64,000 nucleotides of DNA, taken from assembly GCF_017876095.1 (NCBI RefSeq), contig NZ_JAGINM010000006.1, positions 62,001 through 126,000 of the forward strand. Reading direction: 5' to 3'. The first letter of the stretch is position 1. Each line of letters starts with the position of its first letter. Under the pieces are notes generated by a model. The model saw only the letters and a program-made list of their open reading frames with translations, made no database searches and had not been told where the DNA came from. The position numbers and the translations under genes are program-made. Below, piece after piece: positions 38,407 through 46,874 of this stretch. The DNA is from Azospirillum agricola (GTDB lineage: Bacteria > Pseudomonadota > Alphaproteobacteria > Azospirillales > Azospirillaceae).

Positions 38407-38434
38407 GGAGGGGAGGGGAAACCTCCTCCCTTCC
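38407..38434 (+). terminator. Hairpin after methylmalonyl-CoA mutase gene
   Basis: GGAGGGGAGG (38407-38416) can pair with CCTCCCTTCC (38425-38434) through ten positions including one G-T wobble, around an 8-base loop. It lies 8 bp after the scpA stop. Confidence 0.45.
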
Positions 38435-38516
38435 GGCTGAAATCCGGCCGTCGTCTGGACAGCGGCGGGGTGCGGGCCTACACTCTGTCACTGACCAACC
38501 GGCAGGGGGCGAGGCG

Positions 38517-38705
38517 ATGGCATTGGGGGCGGCCCGGAAGGGAAGCGACGCCGGAGCGGCGGAGGAAGCGCCGTCCGCGAAGCCGCGCCGGCTGACGGAA
38601 GCTGAAAAGCAGCGCTGGATCGAAGAGAATCGCGAAGCGTTCGCCGCCTACGACGCGCATGTCGAGAAGCATGGATTGTTTGGTGATGGCCGGCGACTCT
38701 TCTGA
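38517..38705 (+). CDS. CcdA-like antitoxin
   Basis: A 62-residue protein. Its C-terminal half (EAEKQRWIEENREAFAAYDA followed by HVEKHGLFGD) matches the toxin-binding tail of CcdA-type antitoxins. The Ala/Lys-rich N-terminus is short for the ribbon-helix-helix domain, so DNA binding may be weak or atypical. Its TGA overlaps the start of the CcdB-like gene by one base (TGATG), the standard arrangement for such modules. The antitoxin would neutralise the gyrase poison encoded next. Confidence 0.82.
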   Translation: MALGAARKGSDAGAAEEAPSAKPRRLTEAEKQRWIEENREAFAAYDAHVEKHGLFGDGRRLF

Positions 38706-39025
38706 TGCGCTTCCTCGACGTCTGCCGCAACTTGGTGCCCGGTGATCCCGATACCCTTTCCGTTCCCTATCTGCTGATCGTTCAGGGCGATCACGTCGAT
38801 GTCCATCGGTCGAAGCTGGTGATTCCGCTGATGCGGCGGTCGGCAGCGCCGAAGCCGATACGCGACGTCATGCCCGTCGTCGAGGTTGCCGGCGAAGCCT
38901 TCGTTGCCATGGCACCGGAGATGGCGGCCGTTTCGGTGCGAGAAATCGGGCCGGTGGTCGGCTCCCTGTTGGACGCACGGTCGGAGATCCGCCGGGCCAT
39001 CGACGTGCTGACGGGCGATCTTTGA
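38705..39025 (+). CDS. CcdB-like toxin
   Basis: A 106-residue protein with the CcdB pattern: an N-terminal strand MRFLDVCRNL, VPYLLIVQGDHVDV (CcdB: PYLLDVQSD), VIPLMRR, VVEVAGEAFVAMAPEMAAV and a C-terminal helix SEIRRAIDVL. CcdB toxins trap DNA gyrase. Family members usually end in a Trp-Gly-Ile-like tail needed for gyrase poisoning; here the end is DVLTGDL, so toxicity could be altered. It is co-translated with the antitoxin, and its stop overlaps the start of the next gene (TTGA). Confidence 0.8.
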   Translation: MRFLDVCRNLVPGDPDTLSVPYLLIVQGDHVDVHRSKLVIPLMRRSAAPKPIRDVMPVVEVAGEAFVAMAPEMAAVSVREIGPVVGSLLDARSEIRRAIDVLTGDL

Positions 39026-39714
39026 CCATCACTGCCGAAACCGACCTCTACGAACCCGTCAAAACCTTCCTCGAAGGGCAGGGCTACGACGTGAAGGGAG
39101 AGGTGCGCGGCTGTGACCTCGTCGCCACCCGCCCCGACGGGCCGCCGGTCATCGTCGAGCTGAAGAAGCGCTTCACGCTGGATCTGGTGCTCCAGGGGGT
39201 CGACCGGCTGGCGCTGACCGATCTGGTCTATCTGGCGGTGCCGCAGCCGGGACGCCGAGTCACCGGGCCGTCGCCGCTCGATGCGGACGTGAAGAAGCTG
39301 TGCCGCCGGCTCGGCCTCGGGCTGCTGACCGTCGATCCCGAACGGGCTGAGGGGCATTGCGTGACAGTGCTGCTCGATCCGGTTCCCTACACCCCGCGCA
39401 AGGACAGGAAGCGCACGGCCCGGCTGCTCGGCGAGCACGCGCGCCGCGTCGGCGACCCCAACCGGGGGGGCTCGACCCGCGTGCCGATCGTCACCGCCTA
39501 CCGCCAGGATGCGCTGCGCTGCGCCCGGCTGCTCGAGGCGGGCCCGCTGACGGTGGCCGCGCTCCGGGCCGGCGGGGCGCCGAAGGACGTGGCGGCCATC
39601 CTGCAACGCAACGTCTATGGCTGGTTCGAGCGGGTGGCGCGCGGCACCTACGCCCTCACCCCCGCCGGTCTCGCCGGGGTGGAAAGCTTCGCCCACGCCG
39701 TCGCCCGGAGCTGA
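39022..39714 (+). CDS. DUF2161 family protein, PD-(D/E)XK nuclease-like
   Basis: A 230-residue protein starting at TTG, which overlaps the preceding toxin stop as TTGA. The N-terminal part has EVRGCDLVATRPDGPPVIVE followed by LKK, an E...D...E-x-K arrangement typical of PD-(D/E)XK nucleases. The C-terminal half (RQDALRCARLLEAGPLTVAA, then LQRNVYGWFERVARGTYALT) is winged-helix-like. The family is annotated as DUF2161 or putative phosphodiesterase with no clear role. Coupling to a toxin-antitoxin pair is the notable feature. Confidence 0.75.
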   Translation: MTITAETDLYEPVKTFLEGQGYDVKGEVRGCDLVATRPDGPPVIVELKKRFTLDLVLQGVDRLALTDLVYLAVPQPGRRVTGPSPLDADVKKLCRRLGLGLLTVDPERAEGHCVTVLLDPVPYTPRKDRKRTARLLGEHARRVGDPNRGGSTRVPIVTAYRQDALRCARLLEAGPLTVAALRAGGAPKDVAAILQRNVYGWFERVARGTYALTPAGLAGVESFAHAVARS

Positions 39715-39822
39715 CGAAGTCCCTTCGAGGTCACGGGCTGGAGGATCTTCCACGGCGCCCGAACCATGCTACAGTCCCCGGATCGGGCGTTCGGCGCGCG
39801 GGAGCGATTTTCTGGATTCAGC

Positions 39823-41016
39823 ATGACAGCACGGGTGTCCGACCTCGAAACCATCAAGCGGATCAGCGCCGTACCGGCCATGCTCCAGGTCGTCACCGAG
39901 ATGACCGGCCTGCGCTTCGCCGCCGTCGCGCGGGTCACGGAGACGTCGTGGACCGCCTGTGCCGTCCTCGACCGGCTCGGCTTCGGGCTGGAGGCCGGCG
40001 GCGAGCTGGATCTGGTGACGACGCTGTGCCACGAGATCCACGCCTCCCGCCAGTTGATCGTGATCGACAACGTCGACGAGGACGAAACCTACTGCCACCA
40101 TCACACGCCCAGGATTTACGGGTTCAAGAGCTACATCTCGGTTCCCGTGCTGCGGACGGACGGCCGTTTCTTCGGAACCATCTGCGCCCTCGACCCGTCG
40201 CCGGCGAAGCTGTCGGAACCGAAGATCCTGGCGATGATGGCCTCCTTCGCGCGGCTGCTGGCGATCCAGCTCGAAGCGGAGGAGGACTTCCAGAAGACCG
40301 AGGCCGCCCTGCTCGACGCCCGGGAAACCGCCGAACTGCGGGAGCAGTTCATCGCCGTTCTCGGGCATGACCTGCGCAATCCCTTGTTCGCCATCACGGC
40401 CGGGGCCGGGATGCTGCTGCGCCGCCCGCTCGGCGAGCAGGACGCTGGCCGGGCCGTGAGCGTCATCGAGCACATGCTGGCCTGCGGCCGGCGGGCGCTG
40501 CGGCTGGTCGACGACGTGCTGGATTTCGCGCGCGGTCGGCTGGGCAACGGCATCCCGCTCGCGGTGCGCGAATGCCCGGATCTGGAGGCGGTCCTCCGCC
40601 ACATCCTTTCCGAGTTGCAGGGCGCCCATCCGGACCGCGTCATCGAAGGCGACATCGGGCCGCTCAACGGCGTGCGTTGCGACGCCGACCGGGTCGCGCA
40701 GCTGTTGTCGAACCTCGTCGCCAACGCGGTGACGCACGGAACCGCCGAAAGCCCGGTGGTGGTGACGGCGCGGGTCGAGGACGGCGCCTTCGTGCTCTCC
40801 GTCACCAACCAGGGGCCACCCATCCCGCCGGACATCATCCCCCGCCTGTTCCAGCCCTATTGGCGGCCGGCCGAAGAGGCTCCGAAGGCCGGCCTCGGGC
40901 TTGGGCTCTACATCGTCGGCGAGATCGCCCGCTCCCATGGCGGCCGGATGAGCGTGTCCTCCGGCGCGGGCGGCACGAGCTTCACCTTCACCCTGCCGTC
41001 CAGCACACCGGGCTGA
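39823..41016 (+). CDS. GAF-domain sensor histidine kinase
   Basis: A 397-residue cytoplasmic kinase. Residues about 15-165 are a GAF domain (HEIHASRQLIVIDNVDEDET, then YGFKSYISVPVLRTDGRFFG). A short coiled coil leads to the HisKA dimerisation helix with the phospho-accepting H-box FIAVLGHDLRNPLFAI. The HATPase domain has N-box LLSNLVANAVTHG and G-box GLGLGLYIVGEIARSHGG. There are no membrane spans. The signal is unknown and no cognate regulator is adjacent. An in-frame ATG at 39766 would add 19 residues; neither start has a strong ribosome site. Confidence 0.87.
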   Translation: MTARVSDLETIKRISAVPAMLQVVTEMTGLRFAAVARVTETSWTACAVLDRLGFGLEAGGELDLVTTLCHEIHASRQLIVIDNVDEDETYCHHHTPRIYGFKSYISVPVLRTDGRFFGTICALDPSPAKLSEPKILAMMASFARLLAIQLEAEEDFQKTEAALLDARETAELREQFIAVLGHDLRNPLFAITAGAGMLLRRPLGEQDAGRAVSVIEHMLACGRRALRLVDDVLDFARGRLGNGIPLAVRECPDLEAVLRHILSELQGAHPDRVIEGDIGPLNGVRCDADRVAQLLSNLVANAVTHGTAESPVVVTARVEDGAFVLSVTNQGPPIPPDIIPRLFQPYWRPAEEAPKAGLGLGLYIVGEIARSHGGRMSVSSGAGGTSFTFTLPSSTPG

Positions 41017-41098
41017 TCGGGAGGTGACGGGCCGCGCGGTCGTGCCTATCATCGGCGGGGCCAACCGACGCACGCCCATCCGGGACGGGAGCCACGCC

Positions 41099-41722
41099 TT
41101 GTCCGACTACATCAGCCATCTGGTGGTGTTCTTCGTCGTCGTCGATCCGCCGGGGCTGGTGCCTCTCTTCATCGCGCTGACGCGCGGCTTCGACACCCGG
41201 CACAAGCGCATCATCGCCCTGCGCGGCACCGCCATCGCCTTCGCCGTGCTGGTCTTCTTCGCCTATTTCGGCAAGGTCGTGCTGGAGACGCTCTCCATCG
41301 GGATGCCGGCCTTCCGCATCGCCGGCGGGGCGCTGCTGTTCTGGATCGCCTTCGAGATGCTGTTCGGCAGGCGTTCCGAACGCAAGGAGCGCGACACCGG
41401 CGAGGCGATGACCGATGAGGACGCCCACGACGTCGCCGTCTTCCCGCTGGCGGTGCCGCTGATCGCCGGGCCGGGCGCCATCACCTCGATCCTGCTGCTG
41501 ATGGACCGTGCGGGCGGCACGGTGGCGGGACAGGCGGCGGTGCTGGGCGCGGCGGCGACCGTCATCGGCGGGGTGGCGCTGATCCTGCTCGGCGCCGATC
41601 TGGTGCGGCGGGCGCTGGGGCGCACCGTCATCCACACGGTCAGCCGGGTGCTCGGCATCGTGCTCGCCGCCCTGGCGGCGCAGACCATCATTTCCGGCAT
41701 CACCGGCGTCTATCCGCCCTGA
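41099..41722 (+). CDS. MarC-family integral membrane protein
   Basis: A 207-residue protein from a TTG start, with six hydrophobic helices. VVVDPPGLVPLFIALTRG (helix 1 and loop), PLAVPLIAGPGAITSILLLM (helix 4) and the C-terminal GIVLAALAAQTIISGI match the MarC/UPF0056 family. The name comes from the mar locus, but no drug-resistance role has been shown. The longer in-frame extension to 41024 adds a polar, non-conserved leader, so the TTG near GGGAG is preferred. The function is unknown. Confidence 0.85.
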   Translation: MSDYISHLVVFFVVVDPPGLVPLFIALTRGFDTRHKRIIALRGTAIAFAVLVFFAYFGKVVLETLSIGMPAFRIAGGALLFWIAFEMLFGRRSERKERDTGEAMTDEDAHDVAVFPLAVPLIAGPGAITSILLLMDRAGGTVAGQAAVLGAAATVIGGVALILLGADLVRRALGRTVIHTVSRVLGIVLAALAAQTIISGITGVYPP

Positions 41723-41874
41723 TGACACCGCACTGAGCCCTGCGTCGGTTCGCCGCACTGCCCGGATGGGGATGGCGGGGAACCGTCCTCCCGGTTGGGG
41801 CGTTGCCCCGGCACCGCACGCCGCGCCATTGCCCGGCGCGCTCCAGCCCTGCTGCGCCGGGAGGAAGACGGGCC

Positions 41875-43305
41875 ATGGATCTCGATCCGCTGATGCTGTC
41901 GCGCATCCAGTTCGCCTTCACCATCTCCTTCCACATCCTGTTCCCCAGCTTCACGGTCGGGCTGGCCTGCTGGATCGCGCTGCTGGAGGGGCTGTGGGTC
42001 GGCACCGGCAAATGGATCTACCGCAGCCTGTCGGAGTTCTGGACCAAGATCTTCGCCCTGTCCTTCGGGCTGGGGGTGGTGTCGGGCATCGTCATGTCCT
42101 ACCAGTTCGGCACCAACTGGAGCCGCTGGTCCGACACCGTCGGCAACGTGCTGGGCCCGCTGATCCAGTACGAGGTCGTCACCGCCTTCTTCCTGGAGGC
42201 CGCCTTCCTCGGCATCCTGCTGTTCGGGCGCGACCGGGTGCCGCGCGGCATCCATCTGATGGCCGCCTGTCTGGTGGCGCTGGGGACGGTGCTGTCCTCC
42301 TTCTGGATCCTGTCGGCCAACAGCTGGATGCACACGCCGGCCGGCTTCGAGATCCGCGACGGGCGCTATTTCGTCACCGACTGGTGGCGGGTGGTGTTCA
42401 ACCCGTCCTTCCCCTACCGGCTCGCCCACATGCTGACGGCGATGTTCCTGACCACCAGCTTCGTGGTGGCCGGCATCAGCGCCTGGTACCTGCTCAAGCA
42501 CAAGCACCACGAGCACGCCCGGCTCGGGCTCGGCATGGCGCTGGGGATGGTCACGCTGCTGGCGCCGCTGCAAATCGTCATCGGCGACCTGCACGGGCTC
42601 AACACGCTGGAGCACCAGCCGGCCAAGATCGCCGCCATGGAGGGCAGCTGGGAGGGCGGGCCGCGCGCGCCGCTGATCCTGTTCGCCATCCCCGACCCGG
42701 CCACCGAATCCAACCGCTGGGAGATCGGCATCGACGGGCTGTCGAGCCTGATCCTGACCCACGACCTGAACGGCTCGGTCCCCGGCCTGAAGCAGTTCCC
42801 GCCGGACGAGCGGCCCGACCCGCGCCTGATCTTCTGGACCTTCCGGCTGATGGTCGGCATCGGGCTGCTGATGCTGGCGGTCGCGGTGGTCCATCTGGTT
42901 CTGCGGCTGCGCGGGCGGCTCTACAGCGCGCCCTGGTTCCACCGGATCCTGGTCGGCTGCATGCCGGCCGGCTTCGTCGCCATCCTCGCCGGCTGGTTCA
43001 CGACGGAGGTCGGGCGCCAGCCCTGGGTCGTCTACGGCCATCTGCGCACCGCCGACGCGGTGACGCCCTCGCTGACCGGCGAGGCGGCGCTGGCCTCGCT
43101 GCTGACCTTCGTGGTGGCCTACACGATCATCTACGGGGCGGGGACCTTCTACCTGATCCGCCTGCTCGGCATCGGGCCGGCCGACCGGCCGCCGCTGCCC
43201 GACCCGCTGGCGCCGTACGGGGCGCCGGAGGGCGTGCAGTGGATCAAGCGGCCGATGGCCGCCGCCGACGAGCACGGCCGGGCCGTCATCGAACCGGGGG
43301 AGTGA
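41875..43305 (+). CDS. cydA: Cytochrome bd-type quinol oxidase subunit I (CioA type)
   Basis: A 476-residue membrane subunit holding hemes b558, b595 and d. It shows SRIQFAFTISFHILFPSFTVG at the N-terminus (heme ligand histidine), FGLGVVSGIVMSYQFGTNWS, the glutamate-containing QYEVVTAFFLEAAFLGILLFG, and GRQPWVVYG near quinol binding. The short Q-loop places it with cyanide-insensitive CioA-type oxidases. GGAGGA precedes the ATG at 41875. It oxidises quinol and reduces O2 with high affinity or under cyanide/NO stress. No cydCD or cydX is next to it. Confidence 0.93.
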   Translation: MDLDPLMLSRIQFAFTISFHILFPSFTVGLACWIALLEGLWVGTGKWIYRSLSEFWTKIFALSFGLGVVSGIVMSYQFGTNWSRWSDTVGNVLGPLIQYEVVTAFFLEAAFLGILLFGRDRVPRGIHLMAACLVALGTVLSSFWILSANSWMHTPAGFEIRDGRYFVTDWWRVVFNPSFPYRLAHMLTAMFLTTSFVVAGISAWYLLKHKHHEHARLGLGMALGMVTLLAPLQIVIGDLHGLNTLEHQPAKIAAMEGSWEGGPRAPLILFAIPDPATESNRWEIGIDGLSSLILTHDLNGSVPGLKQFPPDERPDPRLIFWTFRLMVGIGLLMLAVAVVHLVLRLRGRLYSAPWFHRILVGCMPAGFVAILAGWFTTEVGRQPWVVYGHLRTADAVTPSLTGEAALASLLTFVVAYTIIYGAGTFYLIRLLGIGPADRPPLPDPLAPYGAPEGVQWIKRPMAAADEHGRAVIEPGE

Positions 43306-43311
43306 ACCGCC

Positions 43312-44328
43312 ATGGACGGAAGCGAGGGAAGCCTCCTGACGCTGGCCTGGGTCGGCATCGTCGGGTTCGCGGTGTTCATGTATGTGCTGATGGACGGGTT
43401 CGACCTCGGCATCGGCATCCTCTACCCCTTCGTCCCGCGCGAGGAGGACCGCGACACCATGATGAACAGCGTGGCGCCGGTGTGGGACTTCAACGAGACC
43501 TGGCTGGTGCTGGGCGGGGCAGGGCTGTTCGCCGCCTTCCCGATCGCCTACGCGGTGGTGCTGCCGGCGATGTATCTGCCGCTGCTGGTCATGCTGGTCG
43601 CGCTGATCTTCCGCGGCGTCGCCTTCGAGTTCCGCTTCAAGGCGATGGCGCAACGGCACTGGTGGAACCGTTCCTTCTTCGTCGGCTCGCTGCTGGCGAC
43701 CTTCGCGCAGGGGGTGGTGCTGGGCTCCTTCCTCCAGGGCATCCCGGTCGAGGGGCGCGACTTCGCCGGGACGATGCTGCACTGGCTGACCCCCTTCAGC
43801 CTGTTCTGCGGGGTGGCGCTGGTCTTCGGCTACGCGCTGCTGGGGGCGACCTGGCTGATCTGGCGGACGGTCGGGCGGTTGCAGGACTGGTGCTTCCGGG
43901 CGTCGCGGCGGCTGATGGGGTTCGTGCTGGTGGCGGTCGCCGTGGTCAGCCTGTGGACGCCCTTCCTGCTGCCGGAGATCGCGCAGCGCTGGTTCTCGAT
44001 GCCGAACCTGATCCTGCTGTCGCCGGTGCCGCTGGTCACGGCCGGGCTGGCGGTGGCGCTGTGGCGGGCGCTCGACGACGGGCGGGAGCGGGCGCCCTTC
44101 TTCCTGGCGATGGCGCTGTTCGGCCTGTCCTATCTGGGGCTGGCCATCAGCCTGTGGCCGACGCTGATTCCGCCCTCGGTGACGGTGTGGCAGGCTGCCT
44201 CGCCGCCGGAGACACAGGTCTTCCTGCTGGTCGGCATGGCCTTCCTGATCCCGTCGATCCTGGCCTACACCGCTTACTCCTACTGGGTCTTCCGCGGCAA
44301 GGTCACGGGGAGTTTCGGTTATCATTGA
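43312..44328 (+). CDS. cydB: Cytochrome bd-type quinol oxidase subunit II (CioB type)
   Basis: A 338-residue membrane protein with eight or nine spans. It has MDGFDLGIGILYPFVPREED, NSVAPVWDFNETWLVLGGAG and FRGVAFEFRFK, all CydB hallmarks. It begins 6 bp after cydA and supports heme assembly in the two-subunit oxidase. The C-terminal YSYWVFRGKV is family-typical. Confidence 0.93.
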   Translation: MDGSEGSLLTLAWVGIVGFAVFMYVLMDGFDLGIGILYPFVPREEDRDTMMNSVAPVWDFNETWLVLGGAGLFAAFPIAYAVVLPAMYLPLLVMLVALIFRGVAFEFRFKAMAQRHWWNRSFFVGSLLATFAQGVVLGSFLQGIPVEGRDFAGTMLHWLTPFSLFCGVALVFGYALLGATWLIWRTVGRLQDWCFRASRRLMGFVLVAVAVVSLWTPFLLPEIAQRWFSMPNLILLSPVPLVTAGLAVALWRALDDGRERAPFFLAMALFGLSYLGLAISLWPTLIPPSVTVWQAASPPETQVFLLVGMAFLIPSILAYTAYSYWVFRGKVTGSFGYH

Positions 44329-44382
44329 GCCCCGCCGCCGCCTTGCCCTAAAAAGGCCGACGGACGGAAGGGGAGGGTGCCT

Positions 44383-45063
44383 ATGGACATCGACATCAGC
44401 TTTGCCGAGGCGATGCTGCGCCGGGGCGCCGGCCTGTTGCAGGAGACGGAAGCGGCGGAGGGCGGACGGGCGGACGCCTTGGCCGGCGGCGAGCCCTTCG
44501 CCTTCCTGGCGCGGCTGCTGGCGACCGCGGCGGCGACCGACGCGCCGCTGGTGGTGCTGAGCGAGGGCGGCCATCCCGATCTGTTCGACACGGCCGGCCG
44601 CCGGGCCGGCGAGCCGCTGGGCGCGCGGGCCGGCCGGCTCGCCGCGACGCGCCAGGCCGAGCGCGCCACCATGTACGAGTTCGACGGCACCGGCCCGCTG
44701 ACCGGCAACCGGATCGTCGCCGCCCTGCTGCGGCCGGAGGACCGCGACGACCTGCTCGACGTCTATGTCGCGGTCGGCCGGCTGCGCGGCGGCGAGGCGC
44801 AACTGACGGTCGCCCCGGCCCTGCTGCGCTTCGACGCGGCCGCGCTGGGGACGACGCTCGGGCTGATCGGCGACGCGGCGCTGCGCAGCGTCAACGCGGC
44901 GACGGCGGCGCTGGCCCACGCCTCCGCCATCCTGCCGATGCCGGGCCACGAGGAGGGCGGCATGCCGGCGGCCCTGCTCGACCTCTACTGGCACGCCCTG
45001 ACGCTGGCCTCGGTGCGCAGCGAGGGCGGGCTGGCCGGCCTGCCGGTGCAGGGCAACGCCTGA
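44383..45063 (+). CDS. Hypothetical protein downstream of cydAB
   Basis: A 226-residue, Ala/Leu-rich soluble protein with no signal peptide and no recognised domain. The ATG follows an excellent GGGGAGGG. It alternates helices and strands, with an acidic N-terminus (IDISFAEAMLRRGAGLLQET) and a C-terminal helix pair (ALLDLYWHALTLASVR). It lies 54 bp after cydB and may be read from the same transcript, but that does not reveal a function. Confidence 0.6.
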   Translation: MDIDISFAEAMLRRGAGLLQETEAAEGGRADALAGGEPFAFLARLLATAAATDAPLVVLSEGGHPDLFDTAGRRAGEPLGARAGRLAATRQAERATMYEFDGTGPLTGNRIVAALLRPEDRDDLLDVYVAVGRLRGGEAQLTVAPALLRFDAAALGTTLGLIGDAALRSVNAATAALAHASAILPMPGHEEGGMPAALLDLYWHALTLASVRSEGGLAGLPVQGNA

Positions 45064-45136
45064 GCGGCGTGGATGGGCCTGTTCGGCAGGCAAGCTTCCG
45101 CATCGTCCAGGCATCGTCATGCCCGGTCAACGCCCC

Positions 45137-46840
45137 TCACACCGTCAGGAACACCTTGGTGGCCGGCAGGCGTTGGGCGCGCTCCGGCTCCGGCTTAGCG
45201 CCGCCGATCGCCTTGCCGGAGATGAGCACCGCCCCCGCCGCCGTCATCTGGCGGCAGGCGACGCTGCCGTCGACGTTGGACGCCCACACCTCGAAGCCGG
45301 CCTGGGAGGCCGCCTTCACCGCCTCCTGCACCGCCTGGGCCATGCGGTCGCGGCGCAGCCCGGTGTTGTGCAGCAGCGCGGCGTCGAGATGGAGAATGTT
45401 GACCCCCAGGGGTCTCAGCGCCGGCAGGCGGGGGTCGTTGACGTCCAGTTCGGTGGCGATGGTGCCGCCGATGGGGGTCAGCTTGGCGACGATGTGGCGC
45501 AACAGGCCGGTCGGCACCCGGTCGTCGATGCCGGTCAGAAGGAAGCCGATCTGTCCCCGCGTCAGCAGCCTGGCGGCGTCGTCGAGCTGGCGCTCCACCT
45601 TGTAGGCGCCGATCTCCTGGAACACCGGCAGCGCCAGCGGGACGATGACCGTGCCCGCCTTGCGTCCGATCTCCGGCGAGGCGGCGGCGGCCATCTGGTC
45701 GCGCACCGCCGTGTCGATCAGGTGGCATTGCAGGTCGCACATCATCGCGTCGGCGGCTCCGCGCAGCAGCGTGCGCTCCTCCGGCACGAAGGCGCCGTCG
45801 ACACGGCGGCGGCAGCGGATGCGGGAGCCGACCACCGTCTGGCTGCGCGAATCCCACAGCGGCAGGTAATCGATGCGCATCGTCGCGGCAATGTCGGCGA
45901 AGGTTTCGCGCGGTGGCTGCCCGTCGGCCCCGTCGCGCAGCGCGCTGGCGAACAGCGTCTTCAGGGTGCGGCTCAGCTCCGGATCGCCGGCGGGGGCGTC
46001 GTCGGCGTCCCCACCCCCGCTTCCACCGGAGGCGGCGGGCGCCGCGTCGATGGCGCCGCCCGGCCGGCCGGTCAGCTGGGTCTTGCCCAGGGCGTGGGTC
46101 AGCCGGGTGCGCAGCAGCGTCATGCGGTCGGCCGCCTCGGCGCGGTCGGTGGTGGCCAGCACCATCAGGCGCGTGCCGGCGCCCAGATCCAGCATCACAT
46201 CCGAATCGGTCAGCGTCTCGGCCAGCACCCGCCCGACCACCGAGGCGATCTTGGCGCGGGCGCTGGCCGGCAGGTTGGCGTGGTCGCGGTGGATGTCCTC
46301 GGGCGAGAGCAGGAAGACGCGCCCCTTCAGCGACTCGCCCGCGATGTCGGCGATGCGTTCCAGCGGGGTCGGCGGCGGCGGCTGGCCCGTCCCATCGTCG
46401 ATGCCGCTCTCGCGCTTCAGCCCCTTGAACAGGCGGACGAACTGCTTCTGCTTGAGATCGACGGCCTGGCGCGAGCGGGCGAGCCGCGCCTCCACCGTGG
46501 CAATCAGGACGCGGTGGTCGACCGGCTTGGTCAGATAATCGTCGGCTCCGGTCTCGCGACCGGCGATCACGTCCTCGCGGTCGGTCAGGGCGGTCAGCAG
46601 GACGATCGGCATCTCGGCGAGGTCGGGATGCCCGGTGCGCACCGCCGCCAGCATCTGCAAGCCGGTCATCACCGGCATCGAGATGTCGGACAGCACGAGG
46701 TCGGGGGGCCCCCGCTCGATCAGCGACAGCGCGTCCCGCCCGTTCGCGGCGGTGGCGACCTCGTGCCCGGCGTGGGTCAGCACGATCTCCAGATTGTCCC
46801 TCAGGTCGATCTCGTCCTCGACCAGCAGTATCCGGGCCAT
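45137..46840 (-). CDS. Response regulator with degenerate GGDEF/EAL-like C-terminal region
   Basis: A 567-residue protein. Residues 1-120 are a receiver domain with phospho-acceptor D52 (LVLSDISMPVMTG) and switch lysine in DDYLTKPVD. The middle (about 150-260) resembles a GGDEF-like fold without the GG(D/E)EF signature. The C-terminal 200 residues resemble an EAL barrel in strand pattern (GVNILHLDAALLH, GFEVWASNVDG, AVLISGKAIG), but the catalytic EAL residues are absent. It may bind, rather than make or break, cyclic di-GMP; this is inference. It follows the hybrid kinase gene by 34 bp, so the two probably form a pathway. Confidence 0.75.
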   Translation of the reverse strand: MARILLVEDEIDLRDNLEIVLTHAGHEVATAANGRDALSLIERGPPDLVLSDISMPVMTGLQMLAAVRTGHPDLAEMPIVLLTALTDREDVIAGRETGADDYLTKPVDHRVLIATVEARLARSRQAVDLKQKQFVRLFKGLKRESGIDDGTGQPPPPTPLERIADIAGESLKGRVFLLSPEDIHRDHANLPASARAKIASVVGRVLAETLTDSDVMLDLGAGTRLMVLATTDRAEAADRMTLLRTRLTHALGKTQLTGRPGGAIDAAPAASGGSGGGDADDAPAGDPELSRTLKTLFASALRDGADGQPPRETFADIAATMRIDYLPLWDSRSQTVVGSRIRCRRRVDGAFVPEERTLLRGAADAMMCDLQCHLIDTAVRDQMAAAASPEIGRKAGTVIVPLALPVFQEIGAYKVERQLDDAARLLTRGQIGFLLTGIDDRVPTGLLRHIVAKLTPIGGTIATELDVNDPRLPALRPLGVNILHLDAALLHNTGLRRDRMAQAVQEAVKAASQAGFEVWASNVDGSVACRQMTAAGAVLISGKAIGGAKPEPERAQRLPATKVFLTV

Positions 46841-46874
46841 GGCGCCTTGTGTCCTTCCCTGGTCGGGTTCCGGT

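Noticed and set aside
41710..45120. 1136-codon minus-strand open frame opposite marC's end, cydAB and the following gene
   Set aside because: Low-complexity Arg/Gln/His composition; the plus strand has unmistakable CydA and CydB proteins.
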